From Sipunculus nudus (lineage: Eukaryota; Annelida; Sipuncula; Golfingiida; Sipunculidae), in contig CM049308.1 of NCBI GenBank assembly GCA_026874595.1, forward strand, positions 49,524,124-49,588,123: a DNA stretch of 64,000 bases. The letters are read 5' to 3'. The notes under the pieces are model-generated. The model saw only the letters and a list, made by a program, of their open reading frames with translations, was not told where the DNA came from and did not search any database. A program made the position numbers and the translations under genes. Shown here piece by piece: positions 33,985 through 47,600 of this stretch. Each line of letters opens with the position of its first letter. Within the stretch, counting starts at the first letter, position 1.

Positions 33985-34930
33985 GGATACTAGGTTTTCA
34001 GCCCACCGCCTCCGCTGCCACAGAATGTGTATAGATCTCACATTGCTCTTTATCATACGCATAACTGGTGGCGCCACCTGCAACCATTTTTGCACAGCGT
34101 CCGTCTGTTTGTCTGCCAAGGGATAAAATTACTTAAATCTCTGCACTGGTTTGACTTATCTGCCTAAAATTTTGCAGGTTTATACATCTTGGATAGCTTT
34201 CTGGATTTTGTGGCAGGTGGCACCACCTACATTTATGTTTACGCTGCAGACATCCAGGCTTTTTTCTCGGGAACAGTTTGACCGATGGGGCCAAAATTTT
34301 GCATGTGTATAGATCTCACGTAGCTTTTTTATCATACACACAACTGGTGGCGCCACCTGCAACCATTTTTGCACAGCGTCTGTCTGTTTGTCTGCCGTGG
34401 GATAAAATCACTCCTATCTCGGCAGTGGTTTGACTTATCTGCCTAAAATTTTGCAGGTTTATACATCTTGGATAGCTTTCTTGATTTTATGACAGGTAGC
34501 ACCACCTACATTCACATTCACGCTGCAGACATCCAAGCTTATATCTCGGGAACTGTTTGGTGGATTGGGCCAAAATTTTGCATGTGTATAGATCTCACAT
34601 AGCTCTTTATCATACGCAAAACTGGTGGCACCACCTGCAACCATTTTTGCACAGTGTCCGTCTGTTTGTCTGCTGTTGGATAAAATCACTCATATCTTGG
34701 CAGTGGTTTTACTTTTTGCATTTGTATAAAACTTTGAAAGCTTTCTGGATTTTGTGGTAGGTTGCACAACCTACATACACATCTCAGCTGCAGACATCCA
34801 TGCTAATATGCAACACACCTCACTCTATTTCCCCTTGTTACTCAATCCATGCCTCACTCCACTGGTTCCACTCTGATTTTGGGGGATACACGTAGTCGCT
34901 TGTCAACTACCCGTATTCTAGTTGAGTAAT
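33985..34930. repeat. GGTGGCGCCACC dispersed family, copy 2
   Basis: Starts near GCGGATACTAGGTTTTCAGCC, holds about three internal units with GGTGGCGCCACCTG and 'tctgtttgtctgcc', and ends near GGGGGATACACGTAGTCGC. In intron 23. Confidence 0.8.
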
Positions 34931-35416
34931 CCTTAGAAGAGACAAGGCATAAATATACAAACATACAGAATAAAAACATTACCTCTTTGGAAAATAAATT
35001 AACCTTTTGTGAGATTTGTATATTTTGATCAGCAGCTTTCCCTCATGGCTTAACCATGAATGTTAAAATAATTTGCACAGAGCATATACTGTATCCCACA
35101 TACATTCAGATAACATGGTAATATATTAAAAAAGAATATTCATGCTGTCATATGCTTCTCGAGCTTTAAATCTATGTTATGTTTACCATTTGCTGTTTGA
35201 ATCTGATGAAAAGAAACCTGCTCAGTATTAAATTTGAGAATATTGGAATAAGTCTGTGAGAGAAATCATGCACATTAAACTGAGAGTTGCTTCACTCTGT
35301 TTTATCTCTTATTCTTGAATCAGCCTGAGATGATGGCTAACCCCAGGAGGGGGCGGATTACCCAATCAGTTATTAAGCTCCATTCATGTTAAATCTTGAA
35401 TGTTTTGGTTTTACAG
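34931..35416. other. End of intron 23, nothing recognised
   Basis: AT-rich unique sequence ending in TTTTACAG. Confidence 0.5.
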
Positions 35417-35467
35417 TTTGTGTGGTGTAGATCCGGTAAGAAGAAAGAAGAAAAGGAATTTGCAGAG
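35417..35467 (+). CDS. Exon 24: start of cytoplasmic tail (phase 0-0)
   Basis: Encodes FVWCRSGKKKEEKEFAE: a stop-transfer cluster of basic residues right after the membrane helix, then acidic. Acceptor TTTTACAG|TTT, donor GAG|GTACGT. Confidence 0.82.
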
Positions 35468-37765
35468 GTACGTTGAGTGTAAATCAAACTGAGTCACCAC
35501 TAATTCGTCACACTTTCAAGTCTGGACGAACTACGTCATATAAATGTTTAAAAAACTACTTTTCATCTTTGGTGCATTATCAGTAAAGTGAGAGCTAAAA
35601 GCCATAGGTTATCACCCATAACTTGAACCATTAAATGTTTCAGGTATCTTATAATAAAGGACCCAATTTCTTATGTTAAAGGCTCAGGTATTGTGTTGGC
35701 TTACACAAAGACAATGGTAGAATCTTAACAAATGGTTGTTTGTCATAAACTACTTAAGACATGAAGGCTACACAGTTTTACAGGCAAATAGCCAGTCAAC
35801 AAGTGGTATTGACATCATGTAACAGGTGACTGCAGTCCAGTAAAGACAGGAATTACAACTGTTGACACTATACATGCATGTTACAGCTTGACATAAAAAA
35901 ACCTGGGTCCATGATAGATGTATGGTTATATTTTTTTAAAAGGCTGATCAAATATGTCATAGTCCATTTAGAAAATTCATTGGACTTGGAAAGGAGGGAT
36001 ATACCCTCTGTGGACAAGACTTAACACTGCTGGATATTCCACAGATCATAATACAGAGCAGTACTTCTGTTTATACAAATGAAAATATAGCTGAGAAATG
36101 ACAGGCACAGATCCCTGCTAACCCCTGTTGTCACTTTATGTTTACTTGTAATTATCTTCTCATTGGACTGAATCATGTCTCAACTCAAGATATTCTCATC
36201 AAAGAGCCAACACAAACAAGTCATTCATGAGAAGATTTCTAGATTTCAGCAATATCATTTAAGGTGAAGTACTAGTAATGAGGTTTAGTTGAGACAATAG
36301 TTAGTTTGCGGATACATATCAGATCACACTGCTCCACCATGTACCTTAAGGTCCTTTATCATCATGCTTCTAGGTACAGGTAACATCTTAACCCCCATGT
36401 GGATCATCTAGATCAGATGACCTTAACATAGGTGGTAAGGATTCAGCTGAAATAAAGCCAGATCCTGAATTTTATACTCCTAATCCCATTATGTGATTCC
36501 ATTAGGTACTGTAATGATTGCTACAGTAAAGCGTAAAAAAATAGTCATGTTATAGTACTGAACATCAGCACACCAGGACTGTTCATGTACAATTGGGTTT
36601 CAGGTTGGCACTAACTGAGTACAGTCTACAGGTAAATATAATAGGAGTAGATTACAGTATACACTGGTAGTACTTCTAGTGGTAGTCTTGCTTTCTTCTC
36701 CTTTGTATCCCTTAAACACCATTGGAACATAGATTAATATAAGCTATTTCTGGGTATATAAGTTGGTGATATGGTGGGTTTCCTGGTGTTAAATGCCACA
36801 ATTTCCTGTTTGACTTCACATTTCACTTGGTATTAACAACTCTGCATGGTTAAAATAAAAATAAACTAAATTCACTGCATGTGTGATGCTGCTGAGGACA
36901 TTCCTGTATCAGGTGTTGGTATCCTTTGTACTGCCTGTACTCAAACACAAGGGATTTGTATCATTATGTTATTGTTAAAGAAGTTTATCATCATAAACAG
37001 CAATTTGACCATCATGACCTAAAATTCTGTAAATGATCAAATAGTACTTTTTATAAATTTGCCAGTTTCATTCCCTATAGTAACTTTATTCTCCCTGTAC
37101 TAAGTCTCCCCAGTGTTATATATGACATCCTGATAATCACTGAATTCCATAAAGAGCACAGTAAATGGCTCATGTTTTAAATATATGATTTTCTGTAAAC
37201 AGTTGCCATAAATGACATTGCATGAGTTCAGGTACAGATTGTGGTAGTTAAGGAAAACAGGATGATTGAAAACTGACCGATAAGGTTTTCAAATGTGAAT
37301 ATGAAAAATACTAGAAATATATGAGATTTCTGCCTTTTCCAAGCATAAGCCACAGTTATTGAACAGTTTTACTGGGTTAAGATGCAGTCTTTAAATGAAG
37401 GAAATGCCAAAAAAAAAAACTCATTTTGGCTCAACATTTCTAAATAGACTGGGTCAAATCAGGATGAGAACTCTTTGATTTAGATATCAAAATAAACAGC
37501 TTCTGTTTTGGCAATCACTATTTTTTTCTCGTGTATTATAAATTTAAACCATTTTCCCTTTCATGAATGTGACTACATATACAAAAAGGCATTAAAGCAG
37601 TGGATTTGTTCTCACAATCAGTGAATTTTTGATGAGAAATTCATCATAACATTAAAAGTGGTCAGATAGTGTAAAATGAGTTCATAATTTGTGAAGTGTA
37701 TGTAATATTTTTCCTTCTTGTTTATGATCAAGAGAAAGTTATCATGTTTTGTTTTCTATGGACAG
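35468..37765. other. Intron 24, nothing recognised
   Basis: About 2.3 kb of AT-rich intron. I see no tandem array, transposon end or exon in it. Confidence 0.55.
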
Positions 37766-37876
37766 CCTGCAGCTCGTGATGAAAGCAAATTTGGGACGAG
37801 AAAGACTCTTGTGGTTGATTTTGAAGCTGAATTTGACTCTGAACCAGATGACAGTGGAAAAGAAGATGGAAAATGA
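37766..37876 (+). CDS. Exon 25: C-terminal tail and stop
   Basis: Encodes PAARDESKFGTRKTLVVDF, then EAEFDSEPDDSGKEDGK and TGA (37874-37876). The acidic, Ser/Asp-rich tail includes potential casein-kinase-2-type sites (inference). Acceptor TATGGACAG|CCT. Confidence 0.85.
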   Translation, partial: PAARDESKFGTRKTLVVDFEAEFDSEPDDSGKEDGK

Positions 37877-38115
37877 AAAGGTGAAGATAACCTGGTGGAC
37901 AACGGTTATCAGTGTGTCAGATGATGGTCTGACTGTAACTGTCTGTAAATAGATTAGTTTAATCAGAGTTACATTATATTTTTTAAGAAATCACCATATG
38001 TATTCATTTGATGATTTCTTATATATTGCAGAGTTTCCAGAAATTATATTCATAATGTACCAGTCTTTACAAAAACACTTTAATATTCAATAAAGGTGAT
38101 ATGGTTTTACAAAAC
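37877..38115 (+). terminator. 3' UTR with polyadenylation signal at 38089-38094
   Basis: AATAAA occurs 213 bases after the stop codon, in a context (CAATAAAGGTG) suitable for cleavage within the next 10-30 bases. This is the likely transcript end. An open frame starting at 38101 has no recognisable domain and is not called as a gene. Confidence 0.7.
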
Positions 38116-39515
38116 TATTTTGTTATCGTGCTAGTTGCAAGTTTGTTCTGTTTGTGCCGTTTCAGTGAGATACCAGAAATAGGAGACTGTTTAGTCCTTA
38201 TCATAGCAGGCATTAACACAAGGTTTGTGCCAAGCATTACAAGGGATATTGTCAAATGTAATGAATGCAAATTTGCCAAGTGGAGTTTTCTTACAGTTAT
38301 TTACTGGGACGTAGGCACTGGCACACGATCATTTGATTGGAGCTGCCCTTATTTATCACTGGACAACAAAATTGTTCAATAGCCCGTGACTGAATTATAT
38401 TGAAAAACAAGTGAAATTTATAACAAACACACCAATCGTGTGCTAAAAGGAATGCATATTCTTTTTCTGAGCAGAACTTTTACAGCTCCCCTGTGTCTGC
38501 TCTCTATCCATATACTGAATGTTTACTTGGTGCTAGACCTACTGACTTCATTTAACAACTGCAAGTTCCTTATGTGAATCTAGATCCATGAACTGAGCAA
38601 AGCCAATTTTTTTAGCAAACCTGTGAGCTTATGCAATTGTGCGGCGTCATCCGTCGTGCGTCGTCTGTCGTGCGTCGTCTCTACGTTAACCTTAGCTATC
38701 TCGAAAACAGCAGAAACAAGCATCACCAATTTTTTTGCAAATAATCAGTCATCCAAAATACTATATCAGATTTTGTTTAATTTTTTTTCTAACTGCATTT
38801 TCTTAGATTCTATAGGGAAAAAGCTAAAAAAGCTTTAAAAATCTTCTTCTCCAAAATTGTCCAGCCAAATTGTCCAATATTTCACAGAAATGATCCCTGA
38901 AACAATCTTTCTCAAGTTTGTTCGAATGGTTCCAGTTCGGAGATTTTTGGCCGAGTTACAGGAGGTTGAACTTTGTAAACTGTGCAAAAAAGCATATTAA
39001 AATTTAAATCTCAGAAACGGCTGTAGCTATCATCACCAAATTTTATGCCAATGTTGGTCACATAGGTCATATCTGAAATTGAGGTATTGGTGGCACCACC
39101 TGCTTCGGCCTTTTTTGTACATTGTCATCAGTGCCTGTATCACACTGAGGGCTACAAAAAACTTCTTCTCTGAAACCATATGGCCAAAATTTTAATATCG
39201 CACAGAAATGATCTTAGGGTAGTGCTTTCTGAAGTTTGTTCAAATGGTCTCAGTTCAGTGACTTTTGGCTAAGTTATGGGAAGGTGAGTTTAGTCATATG
39301 TCATAACAGCCCATTTTAGCTCAGTGGCTACAAAGATATTCTTCTCAAAAACCACTGGGCCAAATTCTTAAATCTCGCACATTAATTATCCTCAGATGTT
39401 GATAATTCAAGTTTGTTCAAATGGTTTTGGTTCAGTGCTTTTTTGCTTAGTTACGGGAAGCTGAACTTAGCCAGTTTGCTGTATCGTCCTATATGAGTTA
39501 TAAACCTGCGAAACG
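38116..39515. other. Intergenic; contains a CGTCGTGCGTCGT-type dispersed repeat
   Basis: Unique sequence to about 38610, then GTGCGGCGTCATCCGTCGTG with 'tctcgaaaacagcag' and loosely repeated 'ttcaaatggtttcggttc' stretches, resembling a dispersed, internally repeated non-coding element. Confidence 0.55.
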
Positions 39516-39517
39516 TT

Positions 39518-42250
39518 TTTAGCTCAGCTGACTGAAAGTCATCTGAGCTATAGCGATCACTCTTTGTCCGTCGTCCGTCTGTCCGTCTGTCCGTCCGTTA
39601 ACCAGGCACAAATCGTAACCGCTGGACCTAGAACCTTGTAACTTGGGATTCTGAGAGGTCCATAAAAAATCTCCTTGGAAACCAGAAATTAGGTCTCTGT
39701 TACCCATATCCTTCGAGCTATGGGGCCCAAAATTACCCCCCAGAATAGTCAAAAATTTCATACAAAAACTTCAATATCTCATTAACTACATCACTGATGG
39801 TCATGATTTTCGACATACATATTGATCATGAGATGTTTCATCAGTTTGTGCAGACTGGTGGCGCCACCTGTATTTTTCAATGTTCACGAATTGTTTTCTC
39901 CATTTTTGAGACCTTTAAGGATGAAGTTATCTGTCAACAGGGTACAAATCGTAACGACTGGACCTAGAATCTTCGTTCTTGACACACAGGGAGACCCATG
40001 ATAAGTCTCCATGGAAACCTGAAATTTGGACTCTGTTACCCATATCCTTCGAGCTATGTGGCCCCAAAGTACCCCCCCCCCCAAAAAAGTAAAAAATTTC
40101 TTACAAAAACTTCAATATCTCATTAACTACTTGACTGATGGTCATGATTTTTGGCATACATATTGATCATGAGATGTTACATCACTTCCTGCAGACTGGT
40201 GGCGCCACCTGTATTTTTCAATGTTCACGAATTGTTTTCTCCATTTTTGAGACCTTTAAGGATGAAGTTATCTGTCAACAGGGTACAAATCGTAACGACT
40301 GGACCTAGAGTCTTCGTTCTTGACACACAGGGAGACCCATGATAAGTCTCCAAGGAAACTTGAAATTTGGTCTCTGTTACCCATATCCTTCGAGCTATGT
40401 GGCCCCAAAGTACCCCCCCCCCCCCAAAAAGTAAAAAATTTCATACGAAAACTTCAATATCTCATTAACTACTTGACTGATGGTCATGATTTTTGGCATA
40501 CATATTGATCATGGGATGTTACATCACTTCCTGCAGACTGGTGGCGCCACCTGTATTTTTCAATTTTTTACGAATTTTTTTCTCTATTTGTGAGACCTTT
40601 AAAAATGTGAACATCTGTTAACAAGGCACAAATCATAAAGACTGGACTTAGAATCTTAATTCTTGACACACTGAGAGGTCCATGAAAAATCTCCTTGGAA
40701 ACCAGAAATTAGGTCTCTGTTACCCATATCCTTTGAGCTATGGGGCCCCAAAGTACCCCCCAGAATAGTAAAAAATTTCATACAAAAACTTCAATATCTC
40801 AATAACTACATCACTGATGGTCTTCATTTTTGGCATACATATTGATCATGAGATGTTCGATCAGTTCCTGCAGACTGGTGGCGCCACCTGTACTGTTTGA
40901 TTTTTTACGATTTTTTCCTCTATTTTTGAGACCTTTGAGGATGCTGTCATCTGTTAGCGTGGCACAAATCGTAACGACTGGACCTAGAATCTTCATTTTC
41001 GACACACTGAGAGACCTATGAAAAGTCTCCATGGAAACCAGAAATTAGGTCTCTGTTACCCATATCCTTCGAGCTATGGGGCCCAAAATTACCCCCCAGA
41101 ATAGTAAAAAATTTCATACAAAAACTTCAATATCTCATTAACTACATCACTGATGGTCATGATTTTCGACATACATATTGATCATGAGATGTTTCATCAG
41201 TTTGTGCAGACTGGTGGCGCCACCTGTATTTTTATAATGTTCACGAATTGTTTTCTCCATTTTTGAGACCTTTAAGGATGTAGTTATCTGTCAACAGGGT
41301 ACAAATCGTAACGACTGGACCTAGAATCTTCATTCTTGACACACAGGGAGACCCATGATAAGTCTCCATGGAAACCTGAAATTTGGTCTCTGTTACCCAT
41401 ATCATTTGAGCTATGGCACTCCAAAGTACAGCTCAGAATAATGGAAAATTTGATACAAAAGCTAAAGTATCTGAACAACTAATGCAGAGATAACCATAAT
41501 TGTTTGCATGGATATTGATCATGGAGTGTTTCATAAGTTTCTGCAGACTGGTGGCACCACCTGTATTTGTTCGGTTTTTTTTTACGAAATTTTTCTGTAT
41601 TTTTGAGACCTTTAAAGATATGAACATCTGTTAACAGGGCACAAATCATAAAAACTGGACCAAGAATCTTCATTCTTGACACACAGGGAGACCCATGAAA
41701 AGTCTCCATGGAAACTTGAAATTAGGTCTCTGTTACCCATATTCTTTAAGCTGAATGGGTCCAAAATACCCCCCCCCCCCCAGAATAATGGAAAATTTGA
41801 TACAAAAACTGCAGTATTTCAATAACTACAACACTGATGGTCATGATTTTTGGCATACATATTGATCATGAGCTGTTCCATCAGTTTCTGCAGACTGGGT
41901 GTGCCACCTCTATTTTTTTTCAAATTTTTACAAATTTTTTTCTTTTTTTTTGAGACCTTTAAAGATGTGGTTATCTGTCAACAGGGTACAAATCGCAACA
42001 ACTGGACCTAGAATCTTCATTCTTGTCATGCAAGGAGGCCCATGAAAGGTGCCTGTGGAAACTTGAAATTAGGTCTCTGTTACCCATATCCTTCAAGCTA
42101 TAGGACTCCGAAGTATCCCTCAGAATAATGGACAATTTGATACAAAAACTGAAGTATCTGAACAACTAATGCAGAGATCACCATGATTTTTTGCATGGAT
42201 ATTGACCATTAAGTGTTTTTATTAGTTTCTGCAGACTGGTGGAGCCACCT
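39518..42250. repeat. TTAGCTCAGCTGAC family with about 340-bp tandem units
   Basis: Starts TTAGCTCAGCTGACTGAAAG and CATCTGAGCTATAGC, then about eight tandem units. The marker GGTGGCGCCACCTGTATTTTT recurs at about 39859, 40199, 40541, 40880, 41213, 41552 (GGCACC), 41898 and 42237. Each unit also has 'acaaatcgtaacgactggacc', 'ctccatggaaacc' and a C-tract after 'aaagta'. Confidence 0.9.
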
Positions 42251-42257
42251 GTATTTT

Positions 42258-43440
42258 TGTATCCGCCAAAACGAAGTTTTGGGGATACTATGTTTTTGAC
42301 CGAGTTCCTCCGCCGCGGCGGCGTTCGTTTCCAGAGAGCTCCTCGGAGACTAATGGACCGATTTTTCCCAAACTTACACCTATTATCGGGTCACATGTGA
42401 ACTGGTGCCTAACCAATTTGCATTGACCTCTGACCTTTCCTCTCTATCCAGTGTCCATTTGTGGGTCTGTTTCCACTCATTAACCCTCATATCTCGGGAA
42501 CCGTTTGACCGATCAGGAAATAAAATTGATACAAATGTAGCCCTTGGATTGCTTTATAACATACACAAAAAATGGTGGCGTCACCTGTAACCATGTTTGC
42601 ACAGTCTATCTGTTCATCTGCCTTTGGTTAAAATCACTCATATCTCTGCAGTGAATTGACTAATTCACCTGAAATTCGTCATGTGTATACATCCAGGATA
42701 GCTTTCTTGATTTTATGAAAGGTGGCGCCACCTACGTTCATGTTCACGCTGATGACATCCAAGCTTATATATCGGGAACCATTTGACCGATCAGGAAATA
42801 AAATTTATACAAATGTAGCCCTTTGATAGCTCTGTAACATACACAAAAAATGGTGGCGCCACCTGTAACAATGTTTGCAAAGCGTCTGTCTGTTAGTCTG
42901 CCATGGCCTAAAATTACTTATTTCTCTGTAGTGGTTCGACATAACTGCCTAAAATTTTGCAGGTTTATACATCGTGGAAAGCTTTCTTGATTTTATGACA
43001 GGTGGCGCCACCTACATTCAAGTTAACGCTGGACACATCCAAGCTCATATCTCAGGAACCATTTGACCGATTGGGCCAAAATTGTGCATGTGTTAAGATC
43101 TCACATAGGTCTTTATCATACACAAAACTGGAGGGGTTACCTGCAAAGATTTTTGCACAGTGTTTCTCTGTTTGTCTGCCATGGGCAAAAATGGCTCATA
43201 TACATGTAGTGGTTTGACTTTTCTGCCTAAAATTTTGCAGGTGTATACAACTTGGACAGCTTTCTGGATTTGTGGTAGGTGGCACAACCTACATAAACAT
43301 TTAGGCTGCAGACATCCATGCTAATATGCAACATACCTCACTCTATTTCCCCTTGCCACTCAATCCATGCCTCACTATCCGATTTTGGCAGATACATGTA
43401 GTCACTTGTCGGTTACCCGTATTCTAGTTTTAAAAGTTTA
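42258..43440. repeat. GGTGGCGCCACC dispersed family, copy 3
   Basis: Starts GTATCCGCCAAAACGAAGTTT, contains about three internal units and ends near TTTTGGCAGATACATGTAGTC. It directly follows the 340-bp tandem block. Confidence 0.8.
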
Positions 43441-43576
43441 CACATTTTTCTCTATTTTTGAGATATATAAATACAGACTAAATCTTGGCCTGTTGGTTAA
43501 TCTGTTTGATGCTTCAGTTGAATGGGTATATACTACCATTCTGATGATAAAATTTCCTTTTGCAAATCTCTTCCCA

Positions 43577-44510
43577 GTCAGCTGAGCGTCATGACCCATG
43601 GGTCACTTGTTTGACAGGTGGTGCCACCTACATTCAAATTTACGCTGCAGACATCCAAGCTCATATCTCAGGAACCATTTGACCGATTGGGCAAAAATTT
43701 TGCATGTTTATAGATCTCACATAGCTCTTTATCATACTCTAAACTGATGGCACCACCTGCAATCATTTTTGCACAGCGTCTGTCTGTTTGTTTGCAGTGG
43801 GACTTATCCACCTGATATTTTGCAGGTTTATACATCTTGGATAGCTTTCTGGATTTTGTGGCAGGTGGCGCCACCTACATTTATGTATATGCTGCAGACT
43901 TTCAGGCTCATATCTCAGGACTGGTTTGACATATTTTGTTTTAAATTTTGCCCGTGTATAGATCTCACATAGCTCTAAATCATACACAAAATTGGCGGTG
44001 CCACCTGACACCATTTTTGCTCAGCAACCATCTGTTCAACTGCCTTGGGATAAAAACACTCATATCTCTGCATTGGTTGGACTTATCCACCTGAAATTTT
44101 GTATGTGTATACATCCTGGACAGCTTTCTGGATTTTGTGATAGGTTGCGCAACCTACACACACATTTTGGCTGTAGACATCCAGACTATTATGCAACACA
44201 TCTCACTCTATTTCCCCTTGCCACTCAATCCATGCCTCACTTCAGCTTTCCCACTCTGATTTTGGCGGATACAAGTAGTCGCTTGTTGACTACTCATATT
44301 CTAGTTTTTGTGTTGTGTGCACCCATGCCAGAATTGCTGCAGCGATGTTTGTTTAATTTTATTTTTTATTTGTTCTAAGTGTTTAGTACTTGCATTGTTC
44401 ATATACATGTTACACATGTTCTTGAAGAGTAATGGTCCAGCATTGAAGCATTATACCTGGTGTAATCTCATTATACAGGTTCGCATTAGGCCTGTAGGCC
44501 TTGTTTTTTT
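43577..44510. repeat. GGTGGCGCCACC dispersed family, copy 4, with the conserved 190-bp tail
   Basis: Begins after a GTCATGACCCATGGGTCAC end of the other family, has two to three units and ends TTTTGGCGGATACAAGTAGTC, followed (44305-44505) by the tail seen at 24613. Confidence 0.78.
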
Positions 44511-44699
44511 CCCAGTCAAACCAATGGTAACTGTTCCAATCAGTCCCTATAAAGTGAAAAGAACTGTGGTACTCAGTTCCTTGCTGTGGTACTCCGTGTG
44601 GCCTATTAAAGGATACACACCAGGGGAAATTAAATCCAGATGTCTTCATACAAATTTTGCAACAATAAAATAGGTTAATGCAGTCAGAAAGAAAAAGGC

Positions 44700-47600
44700 T
44701 GTTAACAAAACGTGAACACAAATCTGTGAAGCTAATATGACAGGAGAGCATTGTGCAGACCCAATAAAAAAGTATAAGACCATCAACAAAACGTGAACAC
44801 TTAAATCTGTGAAGCTAATATGACAGGAGAGCATTGTGCAGACCCAATAAAAAAGTATAAGACCGTCAACAAAACGTGATCACTTAAATCTGTGAAGCTA
44901 ATATGACAGGAGAGCATTGTGCAGACCCAATAAAAAAGTATAAGACCATCAACAAAACGTGATCACTTAAATCTGTGAAGCTAATATGACAGGAGAGCAT
45001 TGTGCAGACCCAATAAAAAAGTATAAGACCATCAACAAAACGTGAACACTTAAATCTGTGAAGCTAATATGACAGGAGAGCATTGTGCAGACCCAATAAA
45101 AAAGTATAAGACCGTCAACAAAACGTGATCACTTAAATCTGTGAAGCTAATATGACAGGAGAGCATTGTGCAGACCCAATAAAAAAGTATAAGACCATCA
45201 ACAAAACGTGATCACTTAAATCTGTGAAGCTAATATGACAGGAGAGCGTGAACACTTAAATCTGTGAAGGTTATATGACAGGAGAGCATTGTGCAGACCC
45301 AATAAAAAAGTATAAGACCATCAACAAAACGTGATCACTTAAATCTGTGAAGCTAATATGACAGGAGAGCATTGTGCAGACCCAATAAAAAAGTATATGA
45401 CCATCAACAAAACGTGAACACTTAAATCTGTGAAGCTTATATGACAGGAGAGCATTGTGCAGACCCAATAAAAAAGTATAAGACCATCAACAAAACGTGA
45501 TCACTTAAATCTTTAAAGCTAATGAGACAGGAGAGCATTGTGCAGACCCAATAAAAAAGTATAAGACCATCAACAAAACGTGAACACTTAAATCTGTGAA
45601 GCTAATATCACAGGAGAGCATTGTGCAGACCCAATAAAAAAGTATAAGACCATCAACAAAACGTGAACACTTAAATCTTTAAAACTAATGAGACAGGAGA
45701 GCATTGTGCAGACCCAATAAAAAAGTATAAGACCATCAAGAAAACGTGATCACTTAAATCTTTAAAGCTAATGAGCAGGAGAGCATTGTGCAGACCCAAT
45801 AAAAAAATATAAGACCATCAACAAAACGTGATCACTTAAATCTTTAAAGCTAATGAGACAGGAGAGCATTGTGCAGACCCAATAAAAAAGTATAAGACCA
45901 TCAACAAAACGTGATCACTTAAATCTGTGAAGCTAATATGACAGGAGAGCATTGTGCAGACCCAATAAAAAAGTATAAGACCATCAACAAAACGTGATCA
46001 CTTAAATCTGTGAAGCTAATATGACAGGAGAGCATTGTGCAGACCCAATAAAAAAGTATAAGACCATCAACAAAACGTGATCACTTAAATCTTTAAAGCT
46101 AATGAGACAGGAGAGCATTGTGCAGACCCAATAAAAAAGTATAAGACCATCAACAAAACGTGATCACTTAAATCTTTAAAGCTAATGAGACAGGAGAGCA
46201 TTGTGCAGACCCAATAAAAAAGTATAAGACCATCAACAAAACGTGATCACTTAAATCTTTAAAGCTAATGAGACAGGAGAGCATTGTGCAGACCCAATAA
46301 AAAAGTATAAGACCATCAACAAAACGTGATCACTTAAATCTGTGAAGCTAATATGACAGGAGAGCATTGTGCAGACCCAATAAAAAAGTATAAGACCATC
46401 AACAAAACGTGATCACTTAAATCTGTGAAGCTAATATGACAGGAGAGCATTGTGCAGACCCAATAAAAAAGTATAAGACCATCAACAAAACGTGATCACT
46501 TAAATCTTTAAAGCTAATGAGACAGGAGAGCATTGTGCAGACCCAATAAAAAAGTATAAGACCATCAACAAAACGTGATCACTTAAATCTTTAAAGCTAA
46601 TGAGACAGGAGAGCATTGTGCAGACCCAATAAAAAAGTATAAGACCATCAACAAAACGTGATCAATTAAATCTTTAAAGCTAATGAGACAGGAGAGCATT
46701 GTGCAGACCCAATAAAAAAGTATAAGACCATCAACAAAACGTGATCACTTAAATCTTTAAAGCTAATGAGACAGGAGAGCATTGTGCAGACCCAATAAAA
46801 AAATATAAGACCATCAACAAAACGTGAACACTTAAATCTTTAAAGCTAATATGACAGGAGAGCATTGTGCAGACCTAATTAAAAAAGTATAAGACCATCA
46901 ACAAAACGTGAACACTTAAATCTGTGAAGCTAATATGACAGGAGAGCATTGTGCAGACCCAATAAAAAAGTATAAGACCATCAACAAAACGTGAACACTT
47001 AAATCTGTGAAGCTAATATGACAGGAGAGCATTGTGCAGACCCAATAAAAAAGTATAAGACCATCAACAAAACGTGAACACTTAAATCTGTGAAGCTAAT
47101 ATGACAGGAGAGCATTGTGCAGACCCAATAAAAAAGTATAAGACCATCAACAAAACGTGAACACTTCAATCTGTGAAGCTAATATGACAGGAGAGCATTG
47201 TGCAGACCCAATAAAAAAGTATAAGACCATCAACAAAACGTGAACACTTAAATCTGTGAAGCTAATATGACAGGAGAGCATTGTGCAGACCCAATAAAAA
47301 AGTATAAGACCATCAACAAAACGTGAACACTTAAATCTGTGAAGCTAATATGACAGGAGAGCATTGTGCAGACCCAATAAAAAAGTATAAGACCATCAAC
47401 AAAACGTGAACACTTAAATCTGTGAAGCTAATATGACAGGAGAGCTTTGTGCAGACCCAATAAAAAAGTATAAGATCATCAACAAAACGTGAACACTTAA
47501 ATCTGTGAAGCTAATATGACAGGAGAGCATTGTGCAGACACAATAAAAAAATATAAGACCATCAACAAAACGTGAACACTTTAATCTGTGAAGCTAATAT

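Noticed and set aside
38101..38382. 93-codon open frame just after the polyadenylation signal, with a hydrophobic start
   Set aside because: Composition and position fit chance; it overlaps the likely 3' end of the gene and shows no domain.
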